From assembly GCF_000717655.1 (NCBI RefSeq), contig NZ_JNZY01000041.1:24328-88327 (forward strand): a DNA stretch of 64,000 bases, given 5' to 3'. The DNA comes from Streptomyces katrae. Its GTDB lineage: Bacteria; Actinomycetota; Actinomycetes; Streptomycetales; Streptomycetaceae. Shown here piece by piece: positions 50,758-58,658 of the stretch. Within the stretch, counting starts at the first letter, position 1; the number at the start of each line of letters is the position of its first letter. The notes below the pieces were generated by a model that was given only the letters and a program-made list of their open reading frames with translations, did no database searches and had not been told where the DNA came from. A program made the position numbers and the translations under genes.

Positions 50758-51310
50758 CTACGGGATGCCATTGACCATCTCACACCGCACGGCGGTGTCT
50801 CCGTCGCCTGCTTCGCCGTCGCAGTCGTCCGTCTGCGGTCCGCCGTCGAGGTGGTCGTCACCGGGGACCGCCCGGAGCGTGTCGTCCCGTTGCCGCCCTT
50901 GAGCCGGTCCTTCCCGCCCGCTGCGCCGGCGGTCTCCGTGGCGTCGAAGTTGGTGTGGTCTCCGAAGAGCGTGTCGTCGCCCCCGGGGCCGTCGACAGAT
51001 CGCGGCCGGCGGTCGTGACGCTGGCGTCGACCACGGCGCTGTCGCCGCCGAGGACTTCGTCCGCGCTGCCGCCGCCGATCCGGTCGGCACCGGCTCCGGT
51101 GGCGCTCCCGCCTGCAGGGACAATGATGTTGTGGTCCCCGATTGCGCCGAAACCGCCGTCCGGACCGAGGCCGATCCGGTCGTCCTCACCGCTGCGCTTT
51201 GCGTCCCGGGCGGCCTCGCTGTCGCCCACGACGAATTTCACCCCGGGGCCACCGAGGAGGACGTCGGCACCTGTCGAGGGCGGGGCGTCAGGATCCGCGG
51301 GCGGTGCCCC
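50758..51310 (-). pseudogene. Remnant of an RTX-type calcium-binding repeat protein
   Basis: Two minus-strand frames together read as a hemolysin-type calcium-binding repeat protein. The first has DVLLGGPGVKFVVGDSEAAR, DDRIGLGPDGGFGAIGDHNI and GADRIGGGSADEVLGGDSAV. After about 50950 the similarity moves to another frame with DDTLRAVPGDDHLDGGPQTD and DTAVRCEMVNGIP, a typical C-terminus of such proteins in streptomycetes, ending at 50758. The N-terminus and at least one frameshift make it non-functional. Confidence 0.6.
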
Positions 51311-51428
51311 CGACGTACCCGGTACCCGGCGAGGTGTCACGTTTCTGCGGTGAAGCACTGCCCCCGGGCGGGTGAGCGAACCGACTAACCCTGGTGGTTT
51401 CAAGCGCCGGGCACGCTACAAACCTCAC

Positions 51429-52106
51429 GTGATCAGGAACCTGTTGCGGAGCTTGCCTGCGCTCCCCCTCGTACTCATGCCTCTCCTTCCCGCTCCCGCT
51501 TCCGCCGCCGACCGGCAAGGCGACCTCCCCGATCCCGTCGTCTTCGTCCACGGCTGGAACTCCGACGGCTCCACGTGGAACACCATGGCCGGCCACTTCC
51601 GGGCCGACGGCTGGCCAACCACCCACCTCGACCAGTGGACCTACAACGCCACACAGTCCAACGCCACGACCGCCGCCCAGCTCGCAGATGAGATCGACCG
51701 TGTCCTGGACATCACCGGCGCGACCAAGGTCGACGTCATCACCCACTCGATGGGCGCCCTGCCTTCCCGCTACTACCTCAAGAACCTCGGCGGAACTTCC
51801 AAGGTCGACGCGTGGGTCTCCCTGGCAGGACCCAACCACGGCACCGAAACCGCATACTGGTGCGGCGGCGCCCCCTGCATCGAGATGCGGCCGGGATCCG
51901 ACTTCCTCAGCGCCCTCAACTCTGGTGACGAAACCCCCGGCTCCCCCCGCTACGCCACATGGGGCTCGCCATGCGACATCGTCATCAACCCTAAGAGCAG
52001 CGTTGCCGTCTCCGGCGCCGTCAACAGCACGACCGGCTGCCTCAGCCACAGCCAGCTGCAGGCCAGCCGGGTGGTGTACGGGGAGGTCAAGACGCACGTT
52101 CGCTAG
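51429..52106 (+). CDS. Secreted lipase/esterase (alpha/beta fold, LipA-like)
   Basis: About 225 residues from GTG 51429. The signal peptide is LLRSLPALPLVLMPLLPAPA ending ASAAD. PVVFVHGWNSDGSTWNTMAG is the oxyanion region. VDVITHSMGALPSRYYLKNL contains the nucleophile in the HSMG elbow. SLAGPNHGTETAYWCGGAPC and the late LSHSQLQASRVVYGEV fit bacterial family I lipases with a disulfide. GTG 51372 is an alternative start giving a longer basic N-region. A tandem 7-bp repeat follows the stop. Confidence 0.8.
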   Translation: MIRNLLRSLPALPLVLMPLLPAPASAADRQGDLPDPVVFVHGWNSDGSTWNTMAGHFRADGWPTTHLDQWTYNATQSNATTAAQLADEIDRVLDITGATKVDVITHSMGALPSRYYLKNLGGTSKVDAWVSLAGPNHGTETAYWCGGAPCIEMRPGSDFLSALNSGDETPGSPRYATWGSPCDIVINPKSSVAVSGAVNSTTGCLSHSQLQASRVVYGEVKTHVR

Positions 52107-52116
52107 GTCAGGCTTT

Positions 52117-52149
52117 GCGGCATGCGGCATGCGGCATGCGGCATGCGGC
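52117..52149. repeat. 7-bp tandem repeat (GCGGCAT, 4.7 copies)
   Basis: GCGGCAT is repeated without mismatch at 52117, 52124, 52131 and 52138, followed by GCGGC. It begins 11 bp after the lipase stop codon. Confidence 0.95.
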
Positions 52150-52290
52150 GCTGCGGCCTCCGGGCCGCGCCAGTCGGGTTCATCCCCCTGGCCGGGGCAC
52201 CGTCCGGGCCTGCCTGCAGGGCGTGACAGAGCCCGGCCGGGGTGCCTCGGGGCGCCCGGCCGGGCTCTGCGTGCGTGGGGTGCCGTGCTG

Positions 52291-52485
52291 TCAGAAGTCC
52301 TCGTCGCGCAGGTCGCGCTCCTCGCGCAGCGGGTCGTCCTCACGGCGCTTGATCTCATCGGGGCTCTTGCCGCGGGACGGGGCACCGGGCTCAGGATGGA
52401 CCGGGTCCTGGCCGGGCCTGTGCGGACGCTGCTGCTCCTCGCGGCCCTTGCCCGGCTCTTGGCGCTTGTCCTGCATACCGCCCAT
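52291..52485 (-). CDS. Small charged protein, QDKRQEPGK family (paralogue 3 of 3)
   Basis: 64 residues: MGGMQDKRQEPGKGREEQQR, the middle PGQDPVHPEPGAPSRGK, and DEIKRREDDPLREERDLRDE ending DF. It is the closest to the paralogue at 45262 in its N-terminus (QDKRQEPGK) and to the one at 50225 at its C-terminus. AAGGAGTCGCCGTC precedes the ATG, and the shared leader element lies at 52528-52539 on this strand. In this copy the leader reads in frame with the gene back to GTG/ATG codons. Function unknown. Confidence 0.7.
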   Translation of the reverse strand: MGGMQDKRQEPGKGREEQQRPHRPGQDPVHPEPGAPSRGKSPDEIKRREDDPLREERDLRDEDF

Positions 52486-52684
52486 GACGGCGACTCCTTG
52501 CTGCGTGGGGTACGGATTCCTGCCGCTCACGCTGACACGAAGCAGCATGTTTCGCACCATTTCGGATCCGGATCGTGGCGGGAGGGTGATGCGTGGCCGG
52601 GAGCGGATGCGTCGGAATGCGGGCCGCGGGTCCGGTGCGCAGGATGGGCGTACCCCATCCGCCCTTCCGTCAGGAGCAGATCCC

Positions 52685-52960
52685 ATGCTGGAGCGCATGC
52701 TGCGCAAGGACCGCACCGAGGTCACCTTCATCCTTCCCGCCGACACCCCGCCCGGACCGGTCAGCGTGGTGGGCGACTTCAACGACTGGCAGCCCGGCGT
52801 CCACACCCTGCGCCCGCGCAAGGACGGGAAGCGGGCTGTCACGGTCGAGCTGCCACCCGCCAGTGCGCACTCCTTCCGGTACCTGGCCGCGGGCGACTAC
52901 TGGTTCAACGACGAGAGCGCCGGTGACCAGGACGGCACCAACAGCCGTCTGCACACGTGA
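52685..52960 (+). CDS. Isoamylase early-set (CBM48-like) single-domain protein
   Basis: 91 residues: MLERMLRKDRTEVTFILPAD, PVSVVGDFNDWQPGVHTLRP, and FRYLAAGDYWFNDESAGDQD are the strands of the glycogen-binding early-set domain found in branching enzymes and AMPK-beta (VVGDFNDW is the typical carbohydrate-binding core). No catalytic domain follows. Stand-alone forms are frequent in streptomycetes and may bind glycogen or trehalose-type glucans. TCAGGAGCAGATCCC precedes the ATG. Confidence 0.85.
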   Translation: MLERMLRKDRTEVTFILPADTPPGPVSVVGDFNDWQPGVHTLRPRKDGKRAVTVELPPASAHSFRYLAAGDYWFNDESAGDQDGTNSRLHT

Positions 52961-53277
52961 GACTCCAGTTGCAGATCGCCATGCCACGAGCGCACACGCG
53001 AGAACACCCGCACCCACAGTCCCTTGCGGCAGTACGCGGCCAACGGCCGTCGGATCGCTTGGAAATCCTTGAATGGGCCACCTTCTCACGGGAAATGTCC
53101 GTCGATGACGGCTCCCCGGACCAAGGGAGTGGCCTGGGGATCCTCTGAAGCAGCAGCCGCAGCCATGTGGTCATCGGCGGCCCGGTGGCCTGGGCGGCGA
53201 CGGCAGGGGCCTTGACCGTGGCGGAGTGGTGGATGTGCCCCGGTTCGGGGGCGGGACCGGCTGCGGCTGCCGGTTGA
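52961..53277. other. Intergenic, no supported gene
   Basis: About 320 bp between the early-set protein gene and a truncated secreted-protein fragment. Nothing recognised; the upstream half of the truncated gene may have decayed here. Confidence 0.35.
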
Positions 53278-53517
53278 GTATTCGTCAGGGCGTCGGATCA
53301 CCGGGCGGCGCCCCCGGAGCCAAACCGCATCCACGCCCGCGTGTGGACCACCAATGGCTGGAGCGCCAAGACCAAGGTCGAGGACGTCGCCAAGTTCAGG
53401 ACCTACCGGGACCAGGCGTACCCCCAACGGCACTTCCCGGCGGGCACGCGGCTGTGCGCGGAAGGCTTCCGCGGGGGCTCCAGCGTGGGGCTGGCCTGCA
53501 TCACCATCACTGAATGA
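53278..53517 (+). pseudogene. C-terminal fragment of a small secreted-type protein
   Basis: The plus strand reads RIHARVWTTNGWSAKTKVED, then KFRTYRDQAYPQRHFPAGTR and LCAEGFRGGSSVGLACITIT before a TGA at 53515-53517. Two Cys and the overall pattern resemble the end of short secreted streptomycete proteins. An in-frame stop lies at 53275-53277 and no start codon or signal peptide is present before a lone GTG at 53341. It is likely the decayed end of a longer gene. Confidence 0.4.
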
Positions 53518-53585
53518 CCCGCCCTCACACCGGCGCGACCAGGGTCTTGCTCGATGTTCCACCGACTCGAAGAGGCGGGCTCCCC

Positions 53586-54083
53586 TTATCCCCGCATGCC
53601 GAATGAGATCCATACGTCGGGCGGCAGGTCGGGCCGACCCGGAACGGGCCTGCGATCCTCCGTCCATCCGTCAGCTGCGATCTCGGCCGCGACGCGGCGC
53701 CAGAAGGGCGCTGCGGCCACGTTGGCGTCCTGGAAGGCGACTTCCCACGGGCCCGGATGCTTGGCGACCACCTCTTGAACGGCACGTATGCCGATCCCGG
53801 ATCTCCGGGCCCCGCGTACCACGAAGAAGCTATTGAGCACGCGCGTGTGGCCGACCAGACCGCGGACGAGAGCGAGTCCGACGGGGTGTTCGCCGCTCAT
53901 CAGCAGGTACGGCGCCCAATCGGTGTCGTCGAAGGCTGCCTGGAGCCATTCGCTTCGGAACGTCCCGTCCGGGTTGGGAAGCAGGTCACTGAACTCGGAC
54001 AGGTCATGGCGGAACATCAGCCAAAGACGTTCCAGCACGGAACGGTCGGCTTCGTTCGCGAGGCGCACGGATACGTCAGACAT
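53586..54083 (-). CDS. GNAT-family N-acetyltransferase
   Basis: 165 residues. VRLANEADRSVLERLWLMFR opens the domain; YLLMSGEHPVGLALVRGLVG is strand 2-4; VLNSFFVVRGARRSGIGIRA (with R-x-x-G-I-G acetyl-CoA loop) is motif A; WEVAFQDANVAAAPFWRRVA is motif B. The acceptor substrate is unknown; relatives include antibiotic and protein acetyltransferases. AAAGGAG precedes the ATG at 54083. A hairpin with a U-run lies 130 nt upstream on the same strand, so attenuation is possible. Confidence 0.88.
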   Translation of the reverse strand: MSDVSVRLANEADRSVLERLWLMFRHDLSEFSDLLPNPDGTFRSEWLQAAFDDTDWAPYLLMSGEHPVGLALVRGLVGHTRVLNSFFVVRGARRSGIGIRAVQEVVAKHPGPWEVAFQDANVAAAPFWRRVAAEIAADGWTEDRRPVPGRPDLPPDVWISFGMRG

Positions 54084-54212
54084 GAAACTCCTTTACGGGA
54101 CGACGAACAACGGGCCGCACCACATGCCGAATCTGTGGTCATGCGGCGGCACGAAAAATGACACCCACGCGGGCAGGCACACCGGCGGGAAGGACAAGGC
54201 GGGCCAGGGCAC

Positions 54213-54255
54213 AAAAAAGCCTCTCGGCCGGATACGCATCCGGGCCCGAAAGGCT
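54213..54255 (-). terminator. Intrinsic terminator (hairpin plus U6) upstream of the GNAT gene
   Basis: On the minus strand AGCCTTTCGGGCCCGGAT pairs with ATCCGGCCGAGAGGCT around a 4-nt loop, with one mismatch and a 2-nt bulge, and is followed by six T (54218-54213). This is one of the few classical terminators in the window. TAAGAT (54270-54265) just upstream could be a -10 box, which would make the hairpin a leader attenuator of the GNAT gene; otherwise it ends transcription from the right. Confidence 0.7.
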
Positions 54256-54323
54256 GAAGACGTGATCTTAGCAGGCGCCTCAGTGAGACCGGCTGGCAGG
54301 ACACCGCCGATCGACGGCGCGGA

Positions 54324-54477
54324 CTACCTGCTGCGGAACCGGCCTCGGACGAGGACGGTCCAGGCTGTGCCTCCGGGCTGGTGGTCGGGCTTGGCCGCCC
54401 CTGCCGCGAGGAGGACCTGCTCGGCTGCTTCGACGTCGTCGTAGGAGAGGTCGAGGTGGAAGACGAGCCCCGTCGTC
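54324..54477 (-). pseudogene. Fragment of a VOC/glyoxalase-family gene
   Basis: Between in-frame stops the minus strand reads LVFHLDLSYDDVEAAEQVLL, then AAGAAKPDHQPGGTAWTVLV before a divergent end. HLDLSYDD-x-x-AAE and GA-x-KPDHQPGG-x-x-W-x-VL are typical of the second half of VOC (glyoxalase/bleomycin-resistance fold) proteins of actinomycetes. The rest of the gene is absent. Confidence 0.5.
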
Positions 54478-54625
54478 TACGAGCTGGTGCCGTAGTCCCA
54501 CGCTCGGCACAGCCAGGAGCTGCGGATCAGGCGAGGCGGGAGCCGAGACGGCAGCGCATCTCGCCGCGGCCCGGCGGATGTCTCGGGCTGCTCGGCATCG
54601 TCACCTTGGCCGGATGCGGGCATGT

Positions 54626-55122
54626 TCAGAGTGCGTTGAACGACCAGAAGACGCCGACTTCGTCCGTGCTCACTGCGATCAGGCCGAGGTCCATCAGGTA
54701 GCCGGTGAAGGCGCGGCCACCGGCGAGTTCCTCGGCCAGGAAGTCCGGGGAGTCTGAGGTCAGGGCCAGGTCGGAGGAGGTACGGAAGACGGCGTTGGGA
54801 CCGAACCGGCTGAGCACCGTGCGGGCGACGGCCAGTACCTCGTCCCGGTTCGCCCGAGACCAGATGGGGGAGGGCTCGAAGAACCACTCCTGGGCCAGCG
54901 AGGCGAGCAGCTCGCCGGCGGCGCGGGGCGTGACCGGGTGGGTCCAGGCGTGCACCTCCTCGGCCGTGAGCGGCAGGAACGGGTAGGAGGGGTGGCCGTT
55001 GTCGCGCAGTTCCTTGCCGGTCTGCGAGTCCCGTACCCGCCAGCCCCGGGGTCAGCGACCGCCCGGTGCATGAAGGCCAGGACGTCTTGTGCCCAGTCCT
55101 CGTGCAGCCGTGGCCCGGTCAT
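54626..55122 (-). pseudogene. Hypothetical protein gene with a single frameshift
   Basis: The first part, from ATG 55122, reads MTGPRLHEDWAQDVLAFMHR then AVADPGAG. The sequence continues sensibly in a different frame from about 55055: WRVRDSQTGKELRDNGHPSY, PFLPLTAEEVHAWTHPVTPR, through ASLAQEWFFEPSPIWSRANR and a final DEVGVFWSFNAL at 54626. The joint lies in a CCCCGGGG run (55045-55055), a frequent place for indels, so this may be a sequencing error rather than a mutation. The intact protein would have about 164 residues. The 109-residue C-terminal part could start at GTG 54955. Family not recognised. Confidence 0.55.
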
Positions 55123-55214
55123 CGCGAAGGTGTAGACGTCTTCGAGGAGCCGCGCCAACGCGACGTCCCAGGCGACGCCTTGGCAAGAAGCCTGCGCGCC
55201 GGTTCGCCCGGCCT

Positions 55215-55500
55215 CAGCCACCGCCCTGAAAGCACCACAGCACGAAGGCCACCGCGTACAACGTGAAGATCGCCAGGTCCGGTGATGCCCCGGCGTCGCA
55301 GCCAGGTGCGATCGCCTTCGAGCCGTAGCCCTTGTCGCCGATGACGTGGGCGGGCCTGGTCCGTGGCCGGCCTGGTCCGCGCGCGGGGCACCCGTATGGC
55401 GCCCATCACCGGCGTTGAACCGGGCCAGTTGTTGGTGTTCCCGCCGGTCAGGACGAATGCCAGCGGCCTCCCGCGCTCCATCGCGGGCCCAGGTCTTCAC
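55215..55500 (-). mobile_element. IS5-family transposase remnant
   Basis: RGRPLAFVLTGGNTNNWPGS (from about 55480 downwards) matches the conserved start of the DDE region of IS5/IS1647-type transposases (RGRPLAFVLTGGNTND). AHVIGDKGYGSKAI follows in another frame (about 55350-55310), and TWLRRRGI appears in the first frame. Both ends of the element are missing and at least one frameshift is present. It lies directly upstream of the frameshifted hypothetical gene. Confidence 0.7.
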
Positions 55501-56329
55501 CCCCGCCGGCACCGACGGCTGGGTCCCCGCTCCAGACCCAGCTCGGCTCCCTGGCAATGCAGTTGCCTTGACGACCGAGCCGCTGATTCCCGGGAGCTGG
55601 AGCGTCTCTCCCCGGGGGAGGGGGACTGCGGCTCCAGCGCAGCTCGTGCTCCCCTCGTACAGAGGGCGGACCAAGCAGAAGACGAGACACCACCGAAGCG
55701 GTCATCGGCGCCGGCACCGGCGGCACCCTGACCCGCCCGCAACTCCTGCTTCTCGGCCGCCACGATCGGGCCGGCCGGCTGCGTGCGGTCGGCCGCACCG
55801 TGCCGCTGGGGTACTCCCGGCGCCGACACCGGAAGCCGCCCGGCAGGTCGCCGAGCACCTCACCGCGGCCGCAACCGGGCACCCGTGGGAGGGCCGTGCG
55901 CTTCTCGGTGACCTGGGGGAGCCTTGACGTCCCCCCCCCGTCCACCCCGGCCTGGTCGCCGAGGCCAGCGCGGACCGGCCCGTCGACGACTGCGGCGTCT
56001 ACCCCCCCCGCTGCACTTCCAGCGGCTGCGCTTGGGCGTGGGCGCGGCGGCCGTTCCCAGCTGCTGCCGGCTGATCACCGGTCCGCAGGGGTGCAGGGGC
56101 CCACTCACCCGCCCGCGCTGCGCGACGGCGGCGCGTCCGCCGAGACGGTCGCCACCGGACTCGGGACCGTCCGCTCCAAGGCCCTGGTTCTGCTCCTGAC
56201 CGCGCAGGACAGGCGGCGGCACCCGGCAACGGCCTTGTCGGCTCTCGGTCACGCCGGTGCGGATTCCGGCCCGCGGGGGCGGGCGATACCGTGGTGACAC
56301 CACGCCAGATGACAGCCCAGGAGTCCCGG
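55501..56329. other. Decayed region, no supported gene
   Basis: About 830 bp between the IS remnant and the second toxin-antitoxin-like pair. Frames are broken and none shows a recognisable family, although short stretches (for example TPEAARQVAEHLTAAATGHP) look like former coding sequence. Confidence 0.35.
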
Positions 56330-56566
56330 ATGAGCGAACAGCCGGCCACCGCGCCCGTGCTCGAACGCCTGCCCCTTGACGAGCGCGCTGCCGCGTCCGT
56401 CGTCGCGTTCGCGGCCGAGCAGCGGGGGAAGGTCGATGTCCTCGCCTCGGTGGTGGAGGGCATCGCCGCGTACGGCTACCCGTCTCCGGAGACCGGCGAG
56501 TTGTGGGCGACCGCCCGCGATGCCCACCTCGATCGCTTCATCGACGAGCAGCCCCGTGTCGCCTGA
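56330..56566 (+). CDS. Small protein, probable antitoxin
   Basis: 78 residues: MSEQPATAPVLERLPLDERA, helical AASVVAFAAEQRGKVDVLAS and a C-terminal TGELWATARDAHLDRFIDEQ. CAGGAGTCCCGG precedes the ATG; a longer start at 56291 is less likely. It overlaps the next gene by 11 nt. Size, order and overlap are like a type II antitoxin, but no DNA-binding motif is obvious. Confidence 0.55.
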   Translation: MSEQPATAPVLERLPLDERAAASVVAFAAEQRGKVDVLASVVEGIAAYGYPSPETGELWATARDAHLDRFIDEQPRVA

Positions 56567-56813
56567 GCCCTCCGCGCGCCGCTCGCGCGTCGTCATGGTC
56601 GAACCCGCCCTGACCCAGCTCACGAAGCTCACTGCGAACGAGACGCACCGCCTGGACCGCGCGATCGTCGCCCTCAGCGTCAACCCGGGGCTCGGCACCG
56701 AAGTCCCCGGCACCCTCCTGCGCGACTACGCAGACGAAATCGACGGGGTCCGGGTCGTCTACTACGTGACAGCCCTGCAGACGATCACGATCGTGGCGTA
56801 TGTCGAAGCCTGA
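56556..56813 (+). CDS. RelE/ParE-like toxin
   Basis: 85 residues from GTG 56556. RVVMVEPALTQLTKLTANET, helix ETHRLDRAIVALSVNPGLGT and the strands EIDGVRVVYYVTALQTITIV give the compact RelE/ParE fold (R-V-V-Y-Y-V at the active-site strand). It starts within the upstream small gene, so the two are translationally coupled as in toxin-antitoxin operons. Target unknown. Confidence 0.6.
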   Translation: MSPEPSARRSRVVMVEPALTQLTKLTANETHRLDRAIVALSVNPGLGTEVPGTLLRDYADEIDGVRVVYYVTALQTITIVAYVEA

Positions 56814-57189
56814 ACAGACCCGTCGTGATCGACCTCGGCCGCGTCATCCAGGCCGACATTGCCAGCGTCTACCGGGCCGCTGACCACATCCGTACCTGGC
56901 GCATCCGACCCTCCTTCTCAGCCGGGACACGTTCCGGCTTCGTCGCTTCGTCATGCCGTGACGCCCGCCGGCCCGTGGCCTACCCCGGAGAAACCGCGCA
57001 GTTCACCATCCTGCCCGTTCGCAGCACGCTGCCCCCTGCCTGCCCCGGCTAGGCATACCTGGTCACGGAGAGCTGGGACGCCTACCACTTCAAGACGACT
57101 ACGGTGACCGCGAAGTCCTCGCGGCAACCATCAGCGTGGCTACCACGGGCGCGGCACCTGGAGGCGGCTGCCGCCGGTCTCCGGGCCGT
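56814..57189. other. Intergenic, no supported gene
   Basis: About 375 bp with interrupted frames (for example VAYPGETAQFTILPVRSTLP then a stop). It looks like degraded coding sequence leading into the second IS remnant. No family recognised. Confidence 0.35.
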
Positions 57190-57440
57190 CGGGGCCGACC
57201 GCACACCGACGATTCACCGAGTGGACCGCCGCCCGGGTCTGGGCCAACTCCCCCGACCGAGTCAGCCTCGACGTACTGGGATCGCGCGGTGATCTGGACT
57301 GGTCGTGCGCGATTGACTCCGTGAACATGTGGGCCCTCAAAGGAGGGAGCTGACAGCTCCGAATCCTGTCGACCGGGGTAAGAAGGGGCCGGAGATCCAA
57401 TTGATCAATGGCCTCTTAGTGCGGCTCAGCAACCCGTACG
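57190..57440 (+). mobile_element. IS5-family transposase remnant
   Basis: DLDWSCAIDSVNMWALKGGS (ending near 57351 at a stop) matches the conserved DDE segment of IS5-type transposases (D-W-x-x-A-I-D-S). The continuation LTAPNPVDRGKKGPEIQLIN is in another frame (57354-57413), matching LTGPNPVDRGKKGSKIHLI of intact elements. Before it, EWTAARVWANSPDRVSLDVL is plausible transposase sequence. Both ends are missing. It is a different lineage from the remnant at 55215. Confidence 0.65.
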
Positions 57441-57594
57441 AGCGCTTACCGTCCTGCGCGACGCCCCCACCCGGTTGGCGTGGGCGCCGGACCGTAGCCG
57501 GACCGCGCCCTCGGCCCGGCTCCCATCGGCAGGGTAGGTGGTGTTCGCGAGAACGGTAGTTGGCTGCCGCGGGCGTTTCCCCGGGGGTATGCGT

Positions 57595-58539
57595 TTACTG
57601 CCGGGGCTGGTTGGTGAGGGGCTGTGGAGTGGCGGTCGGTGGTGTGAAAAGTGCCTGGACGGTTTCGGTGGCCAGGTCTCGTAGCCAGGTGTGGGCGCGG
57701 TCGTTGTCGTAGCGCTGATGCCACAACAGGTACAGGGGGACGTCGGGCAGCGGCAGGGGCAAGGGCAGTGTGGCCAGGCCGAGTTGTTCCCGGGCCGTGC
57801 GGGTGACGGCGTCGGGGAGGGTGACGACGAGGTCGGTCTCGAGGGCGAGTTGTAGTGCGAAGGCGGCGGTGGGCCCAGCGGCGGCGACGCGTCGTTCGAG
57901 GCCGTGTGTGGTCAGGGCGTCGTCGATCGGGTCGCGCAGACTGCCGCGTCGCGAGACGGCGAGGTGTTCGGCGCCTGCGTAGCGCTCGAGGCTCAGCCGG
58001 CCTTCGGTGAGCGGGTGGCCCGGTCGGACGGCGACGACGAGCCGGTCCCTGCCGACGAGCCGGTGGCGGATGTCGGGGAGCGGCGGAGTGCTGGAGCTCG
58101 ATTCGAGGTCGACCTCACCCCGGCGCAGCTCCGTGTCGTCCGTTGCGGGTTCGGCGGACAGGCGCAGTCGGACGCCGGGGGCCTGGCGGTGGACGGCGGT
58201 GATCAAGGCGGTGCCGGAGGCTGCGGTCAGGGCGTCGTGCCAGCGCACGGTGAACACCCGCTCGAGTGCCGCCAGGTCGAGTTCCTGCTGCGCGGAAAGG
58301 AGTTGGTGGGCCTGCTGCACGAGGGTGTGGACCTGGGCGCGCATGGCCAGCGCCCGGGTGGTGGGGACCATGCTGCGGCCGGTGCGGACCAGGATCTGGT
58401 CACCGGTGGCCCTGCGGATGCGGCCCAGGGAGCGGCTCATCGCCGGAGCGGTGACGTGGAGGCGTGCTGCCGCGCCGGCAACACTGCCTTCTTCGAGCAG
58501 GGCGTCCAGGGCCGTGAGCAGGTTCAGATCCAGTTGCAT
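57595..58539 (-). CDS. LysR-family transcriptional regulator
   Basis: 314 residues. The winged HTH is MQLDLNLLTALDALLEEGSV then RLHVTAPAMSRSLGRIRRAT. The effector domain follows, with DALTAASGTALITAVHRQAP as its first strand-helix. ATG 58539 is the expected LysR start. It is divergent from an inositol-monophosphatase-like gene with 119 bp between; an ACAAGTG-N9-CACTTGT repeat in that gap is a likely LysR binding site. Confidence 0.9.
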   Translation of the reverse strand: MQLDLNLLTALDALLEEGSVAGAAARLHVTAPAMSRSLGRIRRATGDQILVRTGRSMVPTTRALAMRAQVHTLVQQAHQLLSAQQELDLAALERVFTVRWHDALTAASGTALITAVHRQAPGVRLRLSAEPATDDTELRRGEVDLESSSSTPPLPDIRHRLVGRDRLVVAVRPGHPLTEGRLSLERYAGAEHLAVSRRGSLRDPIDDALTTHGLERRVAAAGPTAAFALQLALETDLVVTLPDAVTRTAREQLGLATLPLPLPLPDVPLYLLWHQRYDNDRAHTWLRDLATETVQALFTPPTATPQPLTNQPRQ

Positions 58540-58551
58540 GTCAGTAACTCT

Positions 58552-58574
58552 ACAAGTGACAAGCATGCACTTGT
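58552..58574. promoter_or_regulatory. Inverted repeat, probable LysR operator
   Basis: ACAAGTG (58552-58558), 9 bp, CACTTGT (58568-58574). Perfect arms, positioned between divergent LysR and target genes, 14 bp from the LysR start codon. Confidence 0.65.
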
Positions 58575-58658
58575 TGTTAATGGCCGGGCAGCCTACTTTC
58601 GAAGTGCGGGGGCGAGACAACCGCCCCCGCTTCCACCGATTCCCCAAGGAGCCCCGCC

